DNA of 64,000 nt from Lojkania enalia (taxonomy: Eukaryota > Ascomycota > Dothideomycetes > Pleosporales), in assembly GCA_010094045.1 (NCBI GenBank), contig ML986683.1, positions 1 through 64,000 of the forward strand, in the 5' to 3' direction. Shown here piece after piece: positions 22,025 through 32,949 of this stretch; positions within the stretch are counted from its first letter, which is position 1; each line of letters begins with the position of its first letter. The position numbers and the translations under genes were made by a program. The notes below the pieces were generated by a model. It was not told the DNA's origin and searched no databases. It worked only from the letters and a program-made list of their open reading frames with translations.

Positions 22025-24988
22025 ATGAATTTCGTAGACGTTCAGCCCAAATCTTTCCTGGACTACGCCTGGACGACGCCCTCGCCTGCGCCAGCCAATG
22101 CTGCGAAACCGTCCAAGACAAGCCGGAAGCAGAATCGATGCTGCGATCAATGCCGTAAGGGCAAGAGGGCGTGCGACGCGGCCATCCTGGAGGATACTTT
22201 ACTCGACACCCACGGTTCAAATGGAGGCAACCCGACAGTGTTTCACTACAGTGGTGAGTTTGCGCAACGGTCCAGGGCGGTGCTCCAGCCACTCACTGAC
22301 TTCCCAGACGTATTCGGGCCCTTAGCGCCTTGTGGCAACTGCGAGAAGACAAAAAAGACATGCACTTTTGACTGGCTACGGTCACAACGAGTGTCGCAAG
22401 CCGCACCACAGGCCGCCTCGACGCCGCCAGCAAAGCGACGGCGGAAAAGCAGCTCCTCAAACTCTTCACAAAATCGCAGCGACGCGGCCCGACATGTGCG
22501 AGCTGCCGCGGCCCCGCAACCGACCACAGCGTCGGGAATGGGGCCAACAGGCGGTGCGAACCTTGCAGCAAATGAGATTGAGCACCCCGAATACAGCCTC
22601 ACGTTTGCGGATTTCCCCAGTGGTATCCCAGCATTCGATATGGACCTTTCGTCCCCATTCCCTTTCAGAAACGCTCCTCCAGTCTGCAATAGAGTCGAAA
22701 CCAGCTCGCAGGGCGATATGGGCCAGCTGAGCGATGTAATGGAAGAAGAAGAAGAAGAAGAAGAAGAAGCAGAAGAAGAAGAAGAGGAAGAAGATTTGGT
22801 GGATCAGGACTCCGGGAAAGGTTCGTCAATTGAAACGTCATCAGATGGGATGTATGACAGTCTTGACGGCGAAAGCCCATCGAGCCATGGTTCCGGTCAC
22901 CCGCCAACATGTATGAGCTCGATTAAGTCCAATCGAACAGTAATACGAGTCCCCCGCAAGAGAAGAAGACGGGGTTCCTGTGCGATGGCTTCAAACGGCA
23001 GATTGCCATACTCCACCCCGTCGCCCTCTAATGATTTTCTCTGCACGACCAACAATTCGTTTTTGACTGAAGGGTTACTAAAAATTTATCACGACAGTTT
23101 TGAGAATGCCCTTTCTTGCTGGCTAACCGAGAGGACTTGTCCTTACAGCAAAGGCTCTGATGTCTCTTTGGCAAACGACACAGGGCCAGACTGGAACCGA
23201 ATCTATCACAGAGTTTTCAGGCTAGATCGATTAGCTTCGCCGATTCGCGGTAGAAATCTGACCTTCCAGGAGGACAAAGCCGCATCGAAAGCTCTAAACC
23301 TGGCGATATTCTCCTTCGCCACACAATGGGCACAGTCTAGCGAAAGGAGCAAGGCTAAGTACCCATTTCACAGCGACCGACAGGACGACCAGTATAGGGT
23401 GTTCAACGCAAATGCCAGTGAAAGCATCTCAACAACCCGTAGTAACTTTGATCGCACCCTTCAAATTTCCGCATGGCGCGAAGCACGGCTTGCATTACAA
23501 AATGCTACAGAAATCGATTCCTTTCGGGTGGTGCTCGCACAGATTGTCTTCTCTTTGGCGCAGAGGCCAATGGAGCTAAACGATAAAGGCCAACTCTCAG
23601 ATAATTCGATGTCAAAACAAGACAGATATCCGCAGCCGGACAGCAGCGAGAGAGAACAAAGTTCGGTACAAGCAGGGTCCGATGATGAGAGCATGAGTGA
23701 ATGCGAAGACCTACTATCCAAATTGGATTTGACCATCGAAGAAGAAGGTCCACCTATCCATCTCGAGCAAGGACTGCGGCTCATTCATTCTTTGAGATCC
23801 CGTATGGCAATGTCAGGAAGGATGCAGACTCCTCCTTCAAGGATATGGTCATCACGCTGCGGGAAACCACCGAAGTCGTCTCATAACCGTCTAGATGCCG
23901 CCGACCGGGCTACAGTGGACCTCTTGTTCTGGCTCGGGGTCATGTTCGATACCCTATCCTCCGCAATGCATAAAAGGCCTTTGGTAGTGTCGGATGAGGA
24001 TAGCGATATATATTCGAGCACTCCAAGACCAACAAGCAATGACGTAAGCAACAATAGCCCGTCTCTACGCCCACCGCGCGATCAGGCCACTGAAACACAA
24101 GGCCTCTGGGATGACTATTTATTCGCCCATCAGCGCAAACGGCTATCGGGGAACTTGGTTCGGTGGCCCTGTCCCCACGAACAAGCGACATCGTTACTGT
24201 GTGATGCCGCTCCGGTCAAGGTCCTTCTTTTCCGAAAAGTCACACGGATCCAAACACTTCTTTCGCGCAACGTGAAGGGAGAGAGAGTCGAAAGGGCGGT
24301 AAAAGCCGCGTTAGATGTGTACAATCATTGGGCCACTCTCTATGCGCCGTTCATCGGGGACTGCATCCAGAATCATGACAGCCTCCCTGCACGGATACAG
24401 TCTTGGTACATCTGTCTAACAAGCCATTGGCATCTCGCGACGCTCTTGCTAGCAGATCTCATCGAAATCACCGACACCTCAGAACTAGGGGTTGATTCAG
24501 TGCGTCGGAATAGGATGTCATCGGACTTCGTGGCAACCTTTCGAGAAACTAACTGTTGTGCACTTTCGGACATTGCCAGATGTGCTTGTCCGCGAGATGA
24601 TGCGACATTCGCCAAATCATCTGGTTTTCATTTCGCAGTCAATCAGGGTGCTCTTCTAACGGAGCCTTGGACTGCGGTAGTGATACGGGCATTTGCCAAG
24701 GCCGGTGTTATCCTTCTGGAATCCGAGACACTTCTTACGCCTCAACTCTCAATCGAAGGCTCCAAAGAGGAAGCATTTCGTAGGGCTGATGATTGCGTAA
24801 GAGCGCTCTGGTACCTTGGAAGGAAGTCGGACATGGCTCTCAATGCGGCAAAAATCCTAGGGGATGCCTTGAAACAGAGACGAAAGGGAGCAGAAGAGAA
24901 AATGAATGACATGAGCTCGTTTCTCCAGGCTGAATTGTGGGAGGGATTTGATGAAATGGGCGGGGCTTTCGGCGTGGAATGCGTTTGA
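22025..24988 (+). CDS. AlcR-like Zn(II)2Cys6 transcription factor
   Basis: The frame is open from 22025 to 24988 (987 codons before the stop). Inside it lies a good 54-bp intron at 22254-22307 (GTGAGT donor, CACTGAC branch, CCCAG acceptor), whose removal gives 969 aa and leaves the frame intact. The zinc cluster is CCDQCRKGKRACDA near residues 38-51, then after the intron CGNCEKTKKTCTFDWL. The wide spacing and the CRKGKR/CTF.WL pattern resemble Aspergillus AlcR, the ethanol-utilisation activator. A poly-Glu run (about residues 240-258) comes from a GAA repeat, and a basic RKRRRR stretch near residue 310 may be a nuclear signal. The long C-terminal part is the middle-homology type region seen in such factors. 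Regulation of alcohol metabolism is only inference from resemblance. Confidence 0.87.
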   Translation: MNFVDVQPKSFLDYAWTTPSPAPANAAKPSKTSRKQNRCCDQCRKGKRACDAAILEDTLLDTHGSNGGNPTVFHYSGEFAQRSRAVLQPLTDFPDVFGPLAPCGNCEKTKKTCTFDWLRSQRVSQAAPQAASTPPAKRRRKSSSSNSSQNRSDAARHVRAAAAPQPTTASGMGPTGGANLAANEIEHPEYSLTFADFPSGIPAFDMDLSSPFPFRNAPPVCNRVETSSQGDMGQLSDVMEEEEEEEEEAEEEEEEEDLVDQDSGKGSSIETSSDGMYDSLDGESPSSHGSGHPPTCMSSIKSNRTVIRVPRKRRRRGSCAMASNGRLPYSTPSPSNDFLCTTNNSFLTEGLLKIYHDSFENALSCWLTERTCPYSKGSDVSLANDTGPDWNRIYHRVFRLDRLASPIRGRNLTFQEDKAASKALNLAIFSFATQWAQSSERSKAKYPFHSDRQDDQYRVFNANASESISTTRSNFDRTLQISAWREARLALQNATEIDSFRVVLAQIVFSLAQRPMELNDKGQLSDNSMSKQDRYPQPDSSEREQSSVQAGSDDESMSECEDLLSKLDLTIEEEGPPIHLEQGLRLIHSLRSRMAMSGRMQTPPSRIWSSRCGKPPKSSHNRLDAADRATVDLLFWLGVMFDTLSSAMHKRPLVVSDEDSDIYSSTPRPTSNDVSNNSPSLRPPRDQATETQGLWDDYLFAHQRKRLSGNLVRWPCPHEQATSLLCDAAPVKVLLFRKVTRIQTLLSRNVKGERVERAVKAALDVYNHWATLYAPFIGDCIQNHDSLPARIQSWYICLTSHWHLATLLLADLIEITDTSELGVDSVRRNRMSSDFVATFRETNCCALSDIARCACPRDDATFAKSSGFHFAVNQGALLTEPWTAVVIRAFAKAGVILLESETLLTPQLSIEGSKEEAFRRADDCVRALWYLGRKSDMALNAAKILGDALKQRRKGAEEKMNDMSSFLQAELWEGFDEMGGAFGVECV
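22741..22796 (+). repeat. GAA microsatellite coding poly-Glu
   Basis: Nearly pure GAA/GAG codons inside the zinc-cluster gene, broken once by GCA (Ala). Likely length-variable between strains. Confidence 0.9.
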
Positions 24989-26254
24989 TGGGTTCCGGAT
25001 AGAGAAAATGAATATTTCTCATCTCTCCATGCCTGTTGCCGTGGAGTGAGCTAATCAAACCACGGATGAGCGGTAATTGAGATGACGAATTTTACTAGAA
25101 CGACAGTGTATGGGTCTCTAAAGGTTGAGAAATGTTCAATGATGCTATATGAGGTGAGGGTAGGCTATGATCCTGGCGTTATTGCCATAGAATTGCCGAA
25201 ATTGCGTAGATGCTTATAGCACCAGTCAATGCCTCATCACCGTCCTCCACCAGAAGTACGTAGCGGCTTAATGATTCGACTATTCGATCAAGGGATTTGA
25301 GCAGTGGCTGCCACCCGCTGCCTCTGTCGTGCTGGCCGATTCAGAAAAGGCTAATCCCGTATTGATGTTCCTCGTTTGTGGCCTATTCACCGCATCTATG
25401 CGTCACTTGGACTATCGTTAATTCTCCGATTCCCAGACTCCACGATAGGCTTCCCAACGTATGGCATCCCAATTTCACCATGCCATCTCTTATCTAACAG
25501 CTCAATGGCCTATGGGGTCTAAATCAAAAACTAAGGTTGAAGCGTGGCAATCATGTAGCTTGTAGAAGAGCATTACAAACAATATGGAAGACCTGTAAGG
25601 ATAGCTATCGACGAGGTCGATAGCAGTTCAACAACTTCACGCAGCAGCAAGTCTACATCATTCGAGAAAATGTATGTTGTAGTTTTTCTCACTCATCAAA
25701 GAATTGCACTAACGCATCAGAGTCCAACCGGTGTACTTTGTACCGTATCCAGAAGCCTATGTCTTTCCGCATCTGCCATCTCCTGACGCTCAACATCCAA
25801 ATTCTGTTTCTTTTTGACGATCCCGAAATTTCACCAGAAACGTGTCAAGGGAGTCTGAGCTGAAGGTTGACTATGAGAAGCTTAGACAGAGATAATGCAA
25901 TATTTGAAAATACCATATCATAAGACACCGGGGTAAGAGGAGGCCGAATGTGCATGGCTACCGATGCTCGGAATAGTCGACGCCGTTTCTCTCAGGACCC
26001 AAATTCGTTAATGTTCGGGTGCAACTTCTTGATTCGAGAAAACCGCATAGCTAAGTATAGAGGAAGCAATGGTCGCTCAAAAGAAAACAATGAGAAAAGT
26101 AGTAAATCATGGAAGGTAATTCATTGGCACGAGATACAACAAGCGTACAACCTGGACAGAACTAGCTTAGTGCTTTTCGCAGTGCTCACTGGCAGAGACT
26201 ATACATGAAGGGGCTGAATAGGTGTGGATCTGCGATGGCACTTCGCGCCGTCAA
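24989..26254. other. Gene-poor region, nothing recognised
   Basis: Only short open frames without family resemblance. Many stops in all frames. Confidence 0.5.
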
Positions 26255-26460
26255 GGCTAGTCTAGGTCCTAGCCATTGCCAGTGTCGGACAAAGGAGGTT
26301 TGTCAGATATGGAGAGAGGAGCTTTTTGGTTGGCTTGATAGATAACGAGGGTACCACGGCTTCATACGCTTTAACTATCCCGATATCAAGATCCTCGACA
26401 AGTATAATCGGTCAACCATATCGACTAACGAGCAACTGTTGAATCTGAGCGGGCTCTGAA
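26255..26460 (+). pseudogene. Coding-like remnant of unknown family
   Basis: One plus-strand frame stays protein-like for about 65 codons apart from a TAA at about 26343. The readable blocks are KEVCQIWREELFGWLDR and GFIRFNYPDIKILDKYN, ending at TGA (about 26459). Composition is that of a folded protein, but I cannot name it. It is probably a relic of a gene or mobile element. Confidence 0.35.
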
Positions 26461-28655
26461 AGGGGGTGGGATTGAATTATTGACAAGCCGAAACTTCTAG
26501 AGTTAACGAACTCCCAATTTTATGTCTAGGTCAAGCGCTATATGGATAGGATTGGCATCATTCTTCTCACCGAAAAGTTCGCCGCTAGGGGTGAATCACT
26601 TCATCGCTGCAACGAGCATCAGACCAGACTTTTCAAACGGCGTATGGGACAGATCGACTTCCAAGTTAGGCCTCAACCGTTATTACGAAAGTTACCATTC
26701 TTGCCCTTCAGCCTCAATTTCGTTTGAACGAAAGGATCTTGAAGATTTTCGGCTAGAATGGTGAATAGGAGCAAAATATCAGCTATTGATTTATGCTATA
26801 GAGTTAAGGATGAGATACCATACTTACTTTGAAAAGATCCTGTCACTTGAGGTTCTGTATCCTCCCCCGCCGGCGACAAGAAAAAGAGAATACCAAGGTG
26901 ATGCAGAAGCGCAAGAAGCCTCTCGGCTATGTGTATTGCCAGCAAATTCTCAGCTTAGAAAAGCCAGAGCTCCTTCTAGTCATAGTCCGTCCTTTAATTG
27001 AGCCGTCAAATCAGCACTAACATCAGCCAGCATAGCGACTGGTAGGAGTAGTACTCATCATCCTTCTGATAAATTCATCGAGATAGAAGACTCGGGCAAT
27101 GATGAAGAACTCATTGATCTCGTTATACTGTATTCGCAAACTCCTTCAAAGACCTAGGTACCAAGAAGCTGTTATTCATATCTACATGATCAGAGACTTC
27201 ATCCGCTAGAGCTCCCCATCACAATCCCGCGCGCGAACGCCCATGCGTTTCGCGGAACGACCAAGCGAGCAAAGAAAGCATAGAATCCTGGGAGGGCTAC
27301 GAAACAGATCCTCAGAGTTCGTTCGTGCCTACATCGCCTCCTGTACAGATTAGCTTCTGGACAAACTCGGCAGTTCTCTCGCCTCCGCAATGCCACCCGA
27401 AGTCCTACCTATCTCGGCAAATCCTCTTTTAGGCCTAGTAAGCGCTGTGAAACAGAAAACATTTCACCTCATTCCAATACAAGGTGGTCAATTTTCTCTG
27501 TCGTCTTATTCGTTGTTGACATTCGTGTCGCGCCCTGAGGCATCCGGTTATGCGGCCAGCCCCTAAAGCCGTCGGACATCTGCGACAGCACAACAAAGCG
27601 CTAAATTCTGGTCAACAAATGCCTCATCTCGCGTTCATGCAGAACCAGATCCAACTCACATTGCTGGTATTAGAGCCAAATGTCTCCTATATTTTGGAGG
27701 GCATACAGAAGACAGATAACCGGGCGGCGCCTTGTGTACCCATACCAAATCCCAGCGCCCCAAGACCGAATCCAAATCCAGCTGCGAATTTATGTCATTG
27801 ATTTGACTAATGGCTAATGAAAGGCTCGAGGAAAGTATATGTTATTGCTTCGGTATATGGTACGGTTTCTCCTCGGTAGTCATACTCAGGAGGAAAACAC
27901 TTTCAGTTTATCGTAATATGATCAGGAAATATGTTTCTATATTCAGTATTTTCAAGGTACTTTGGATATGGATACTTGGAAGCGGTAAAGCGAAAATGGT
28001 TTAGGATATATCAGATGTAGCATCTGTGAAATGAAATCTTGTAGCCCAATGTCCCAGCTCGCCCAACTAACAACCTACCAAAGCCCAACGTTCCCGCAGT
28101 ATATCACTCATCATGCAGAACCATCCCACCTCCATTCCTACCCTTAGCTCATTCTAACTGTTTGGCTCCACTCAGCGCTCCAAATCAGCACTTCCACGCT
28201 TTCAGCTCTTCATCTACAAGCTAATTTGCCACGCGGCTGATTCCCGCCGGGGATAAATGCATTGCAAATGACATCAGGAAGCGAGAACTGGTGACGGGAG
28301 TACTGGACTCGACGTAAGGTGGTATTAGGTAGAGGTGTGCAGTATAGATCGTATACGCATATACAGGATTTAGCAGGGATGGTTCGAGAGTTCTGCAGCA
28401 TTATAGAGTGCGATTATTCATTAGTGCGATAGAGTCATTTCTCTACGTAGGCTTCCTTTCATACCTCTATAATGCCTAGCGGGTTATATGGGGCGCAGCT
28501 GTACGGGCGTGGGCGCAGTCAAAGGATATTCACTAGCTCCGTTTCGCGGCTATCAGGTGCAGTAAATAAGTTAAATGCGGATTATACATACGCTTTTAAG
28601 CAGGGACGTCTTCAAATTGTCGTGGCATTCTCCTCGTAGCTATCAACGTACGCTG
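26461..28655. other. Gene-poor region, nothing recognised
   Basis: No frame longer than about 90 codons with convincing features on either strand. Confidence 0.5.
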
Positions 28656-28810
28656 GTCTGTCACCCAATCCTCTAACGGATCGGTTAGGAAACAAGTGGG
28701 TGACCTAGCTAAGCACAGGAAGGTGTACCTAAAGCGTAGTGGGTATAACGGAAGGCTTTAGAACTCCTCTATATTAGAGTTCTCCTTTCTCCTCTCCTAT
28801 AGAGTTGATC
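28656..28810. mobile_element. Possible short insertion flanked by a 6-bp direct repeat
   Basis: ACGCTG occurs at 28650-28655 and again at 28811-28816, bounding 155 bp. Inside are an inverted pair (GTCACCCA near 28660 and TGGGTGAC near 28700) and a palindrome, AGAACTC...GAGTTCT, at about 28761-28784. This could be a decayed solo LTR or MITE. There is only one copy in the window, so the assignment is weak. Confidence 0.3.
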
Positions 28811-29206
28811 ACGCTGTCTCCTTCGGGAGAATGCGGGCGTCGCAATTGCAGTGCCAAGCCTCTTATGGCCATTTTTTAGTCCCCGTTTTTTTTTTTTCTT
28901 CAAACTTCAGACAAACAAAGAAGGGAAGGCGTTTGCCGGTTTGCTCATGTGTTCTTGCTCTATCTTTTTGCCCTGCAAACCTCCGAAGTTTGGAAGCCCG
29001 CTCGCCCAGCAGCTTCCAGTTACCTAACACTCATCCTCAACCTAATATCCAACGCCACGGCCTCGCTGCGTACCTTCACCCTCGTCGCACCAATCCGCCA
29101 CTCCTTCTACGCCCGCCAATTTCTGCCAACATTGTTCCTCCTCGACTGCTAGGCACCCTGTTGCCGTCGTTGTAGGTCTATTCTTTGCTCTCCAAGATGA
29201 ATACAA

Positions 29207-30455
29207 TCATCGACCAACTTGAGGCATGGACCTAGAACATCCATAGCAAAGTCCTTGCCCAACATTGCCCACCGGCGCGGCCAGTCCATCTTCCTGATCC
29301 CCTCCCCATCCGTGAATACCAAATTGACCGCCAACGACAGGCATTTTGCAAAGCTTGCAATGGGAGTCTGAAGACGAGCTATATGGCGCTTCCAGTTTCC
29401 CGATAGTTCGGACAACATTTGATACAATGCTTGGGAAATTCGCTTCCACGGACTCGAAATAATGCTTCATGAGATCATCGATAGTCGTATTCTTCGAGCC
29501 TGTGGATATTTGGGTATTTGTAGGTTCCCGATGAACCAAGGACGTCAGTGGCGGCTGGACAAGCTCAACATACGATACAAGCTCCTTCTTCAAGACATCC
29601 TTCATCGGATAGTTGAAGGTGATGCCGTAGGGAGATTCACCGTCTGCGATTTGCCATGGCAAGGAAAAGCCACGGCCTTTGGCTGTCTCGGTGAGAGACT
29701 TTTCGGCAAGTCTTGTGGTACTGTCGCCCCAGAGGATGCCCTCACAACCTAGGAATTGGGCCTGCTGGACAATGAGCCGGGTTTTGAGCATGGAGATTAC
29801 GTCTGCGCGCGCAGTTGCTGAGGTGAGGGAGTTTATTAGGACCGCGAGCTGTTCGGATAGGGGGAGAACTTTGGAAACTTCCGCATAAGGCATTAACTCG
29901 AGAAGGCTGTCGTCCATTTCTGTTCGGAAAACATCTTCTAAATGCACTTTTGCGTAGTGATGGTCGGGAAAGCGCTCTTCAAGCTGGATCAGGAGATTTG
30001 GGTTGGCTGGAGATTTCTCAACCCCTAAAGTATCCACAAAGAGGATAGTGAGAGCAAATCCTGTGCGGCCGGTTTTCGACTTCTGCGTCTTCAAGTGGTG
30101 GTCCATAATATTAAGGAGTGGAATGGAAGACACGCCAAATGAAACGGGAAGCAGTATCTTGCGCTGCCGATTTGGGTCTGCATTGCGTACACGGAATGAT
30201 TCCATGCGCTTTATGACCTTGGTATGGACATATCTGATGAAGCAATCCCTGTGTAGGATTAGGAAAAACACTGATTCGATATTCAGTTAAGAAGACTGAC
30301 CGACACAGCGGCTCCGAGCGAACTACAATAATGAACGTATTCTCCTTACACCTCCGACAGGGCTCCTCGCCGGGTGGTTCAATATGTTTGCTAGGCATTT
30401 TGGTTGGCGCTGATATTGCAGGGTAAGTTGAGTGGCCGCTGGGTGTGGTGGACAT
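29207..30455 (-). CDS. ncs2: Cytoplasmic tRNA 2-thiolation protein 2 (CTU2/NCS2)
   Basis: Exons 30455-30301 and 30248-29207 (GTCAGT donor, CTAATCC branch, CACAG acceptor) give 398 aa. An ATG at 30398 is an alternative start close to the first Cys pair. The protein belongs to the Ncs2/CTU2 family. With Ncs6/CTU1 and the Urm1 sulfur carrier, this family thiolates the wobble uridine of tRNA Lys, Glu and Gln in the cytosol. Visible features are EPCRRCKENT, then SEPLCRDCFIRYVHTKVIKR at the exon join, LLPVSFGVSS in the ATPase-like core, and C-terminal Cys pairs CKLC and CYGC. It is divergent from the PTM1-like gene with about 260 bp between starts, so the two may share a promoter. Confidence 0.9.
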
Positions 30456-30711
30456 TGTTCCGGAGGGCTCAGCCACAATTGGAGCGGAAAAACTTCGGAG
30501 GAACTTGGAACAGGGAAACTACGGGAGTTGACGACGCGGCGTTCGCTGTGCTTAGAAGGCTGCAACATCGCAACTTTGGCTGAAACCGAGTCTCCCTTCA
30601 CTGCGCATGTCCAAGCAGCGCATTGTTTCTGTTCCCCTAGTGTCCTCGTTTTGAGTGGATTGTCCCGCTTGACGGCTGCGGTAGACACGGCCAGCTGGCC
30701 TTACCGACACG

Positions 30712-32548
30712 ATGAAGCCGTGGCTACAGACTACCGTGCTCCTGCTCCTGTCAACCATCGCAGCGGTGACCGCCGTCGATGTAAAACTCGTATGTCTATA
30801 GGATCATGGATAGCTTAGTATCGCGACTGATAGCTTCTACAGACGCAAGATGACGCTCAGAAATGCTCGGGCATGTACAGCAAGAAGTCCTGGGGCGGAA
30901 GCCAGGAGCCGTTTATTCTGGTCAAGTTCATCAACCCCGAATCAAACAAGGATATTCAAGATCCCACTGTTGGCATCGTTATATGGGAGTGGAACGACTC
31001 CAATTTGCTAGGAAAGCCGTCGGATAAGCCCGTGGACGAGGTGCGCCTACCCCGGTTATGAGCTATATTTGTGAGGCTGACGGTGCAACAGCGCCAGTAT
31101 ATCTGCAATGAAGAGACCATCAACGCGAAATTCTGCAACGAGACGTCTCGAGGCGAATATATCCTCGCCGATGATGCCGAAACCCTCTCGAAGACCTACA
31201 TCCGCACCGCCGCCGTTCACTTGAAAGAACCCCAGTCGATCAACTACCCAGTGGCCAAATCGGAACAAGCAAGGGTTGGACTGAAGACAGGATACTACTG
31301 CATTGCTACCTCCGCATACACCAAAGACGTCGAGTATACAGCCATCGTGACATTCCGCAATGCTTACGGAGAGCTTCCGGCAGCACAGATCGCTAAGCTA
31401 CCTTTCTATGGCGGCATCACGATTGTGTACGCAGTGGTTGGCATATTTTGGGGCTTCCTGTATTTCCAGAATAGGCACGATATTCTTGCGGTCCAGAACT
31501 ACATCACGGCCATCATCGTCTTCCTCGTCCTAGAGATGCTAATGACCTGGGGCTTCTACGACTACCAGAACCGCCATGGGAATAATGTGGGGGCAAAGGT
31601 GCTCATGATTATTGTGGCTATTCTCAATGCCTTTAGGAACTCATTCTCGTTCTTCCTGCTCCTGATCGTCTGCATGGGATATGGAGTAGTCAAGCCTTCG
31701 TTAGGCAAGACCATGACCATCGTTCGGTGGCTGGCTGTCGCGCATTTTGTGTTTGGCGTCATCTATGCTGTAGCCTCGCTTACGATCCGGCCGGATGATG
31801 CGGGCCCTCTTGTTCTCCTGGTTATTCTCCCGCTCTCCGCTACGCTGACGGCCTTCTATATCTGGACACTAAACTCCTTAAACCTTACTATGAAGGATCT
31901 CGTCGAGCGGAAGCAGCACGTTAAGGCTGGTATGTACAAGAAGCTGTGGTGGTGCATATTGACTAGCATCATTGTTATCTTTGGGTTTTTCTTCATCAAC
32001 AGCTTCACCTTCGCCGGTGTATCGAGCCCGGATTTTGCACCTACCCATTGGCAGACAAGGTGGTTTGTGCTAGACGGATGGCTGAACTTGGTGTACCTGG
32101 CGGATGTCTGCTTCATCGCGTACCTGTGGAGGCCTACCGCGAACAATAGAAGGTTCGCCATGAGTGACGAGGTTTGTTGAGTTGTTATCACCAAAGAGTC
32201 AACGTGTACTAATTTAACTTGCAGATCGCTCAAGATGATGAAGGCTTTGAGATTGCTTCTCTTCGCGACTCGCTCGATGAAGAAGAAGGAGGATCAGACC
32301 ACCCACCTGCATACGACCCTGTGCGAACACATCCTAGCTCAAGCCAGAACCAGGGAGGCATAAACCGCGATATCTCTCCCCTTCCGGCGCCCAAGCCGCA
32401 AAAGCCTGTGGTGCCGCCGAGGGAGAGCTTGGATGGCGACACCATCTTTGCTGTAGGCGAGGATGACAAGTGGAGCGATGATGAGGTCGAACCAGCAAGC
32501 CCAACTGATGGAGATGAGCGGGCGAGACTGACGAGGAAGAATGACTAG
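30712..32548 (+). CDS. PTM1-like lung-seven-transmembrane family protein
   Basis: Exons 30712-30789, 30843-31040, 31092-32171 and 32225-32548, all joining in phase 0, give 559 aa. A signal peptide (VLLLLSTIAAVTA) is followed by a lumenal domain with Cys and N-glycosylation sites (residues about 27-190). Seven membrane segments follow, starting near FYGGITIVYAVVGIFWGFLY, and then a cytosolic tail rich in Pro, Ser and acidic residues. This matches yeast Ptm1/YHL017W and the wider GOST/LU7TM family, which act in Golgi-endosome trafficking. The fourth exon encodes only the tail. Upstream lies the divergent CTU2 gene. Confidence 0.9.
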
Positions 32549-32949
32549 TCACAGTGTGGAATCTTCTGTATAAGCGGACACGCAGGTCCATCAGGCGTTT
32601 AGCATGTCACGGGTATTTATTTGTATTCTAGGAGCATTGGAGGGATGTACTTTGACAAAGATGTGGGCATTTAGGGCGTTCTGAATTCATATCTTTCCTC
32701 ATACAACTCGGAGCACTGAAGAGAAGTTGTTTTGTGTATCTGGGTATTTTTTTTATAGTGTCTTGATGTGTTTTTTACAAAATAGTTCCTACTTGTTTTA
32801 TGTTAAGGGAGTTCGTGGTGTGCCCATTACCAGGTGGTGCTCGGTCTTAAAACCGCCGACGCCGACTCCAATGCTCGAGCTTAAGATTTCGTCACACCTT
32901 TTAACACCATCCTCCCCGCGCAATTTCAGCGGCAGCACACCATCGCCTC
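32549..32949. other. Intergenic, terminator and promoter region
   Basis: T-rich stretches after the PTM1-like gene and a short promoter for IBA57. No gene seen. Confidence 0.6.

Noticed and set aside
21759..22292. 177-codon minus-strand frame
   Set aside because: Overlaps the start and zinc cluster of the AlcR-like gene and has no protein features of its own.
28831..29175. Plus-strand 114-codon frame before the CTU2 gene
   Set aside because: Low-complexity composition, no family, and overlaps the 3' flank of CTU2; taken as chance.
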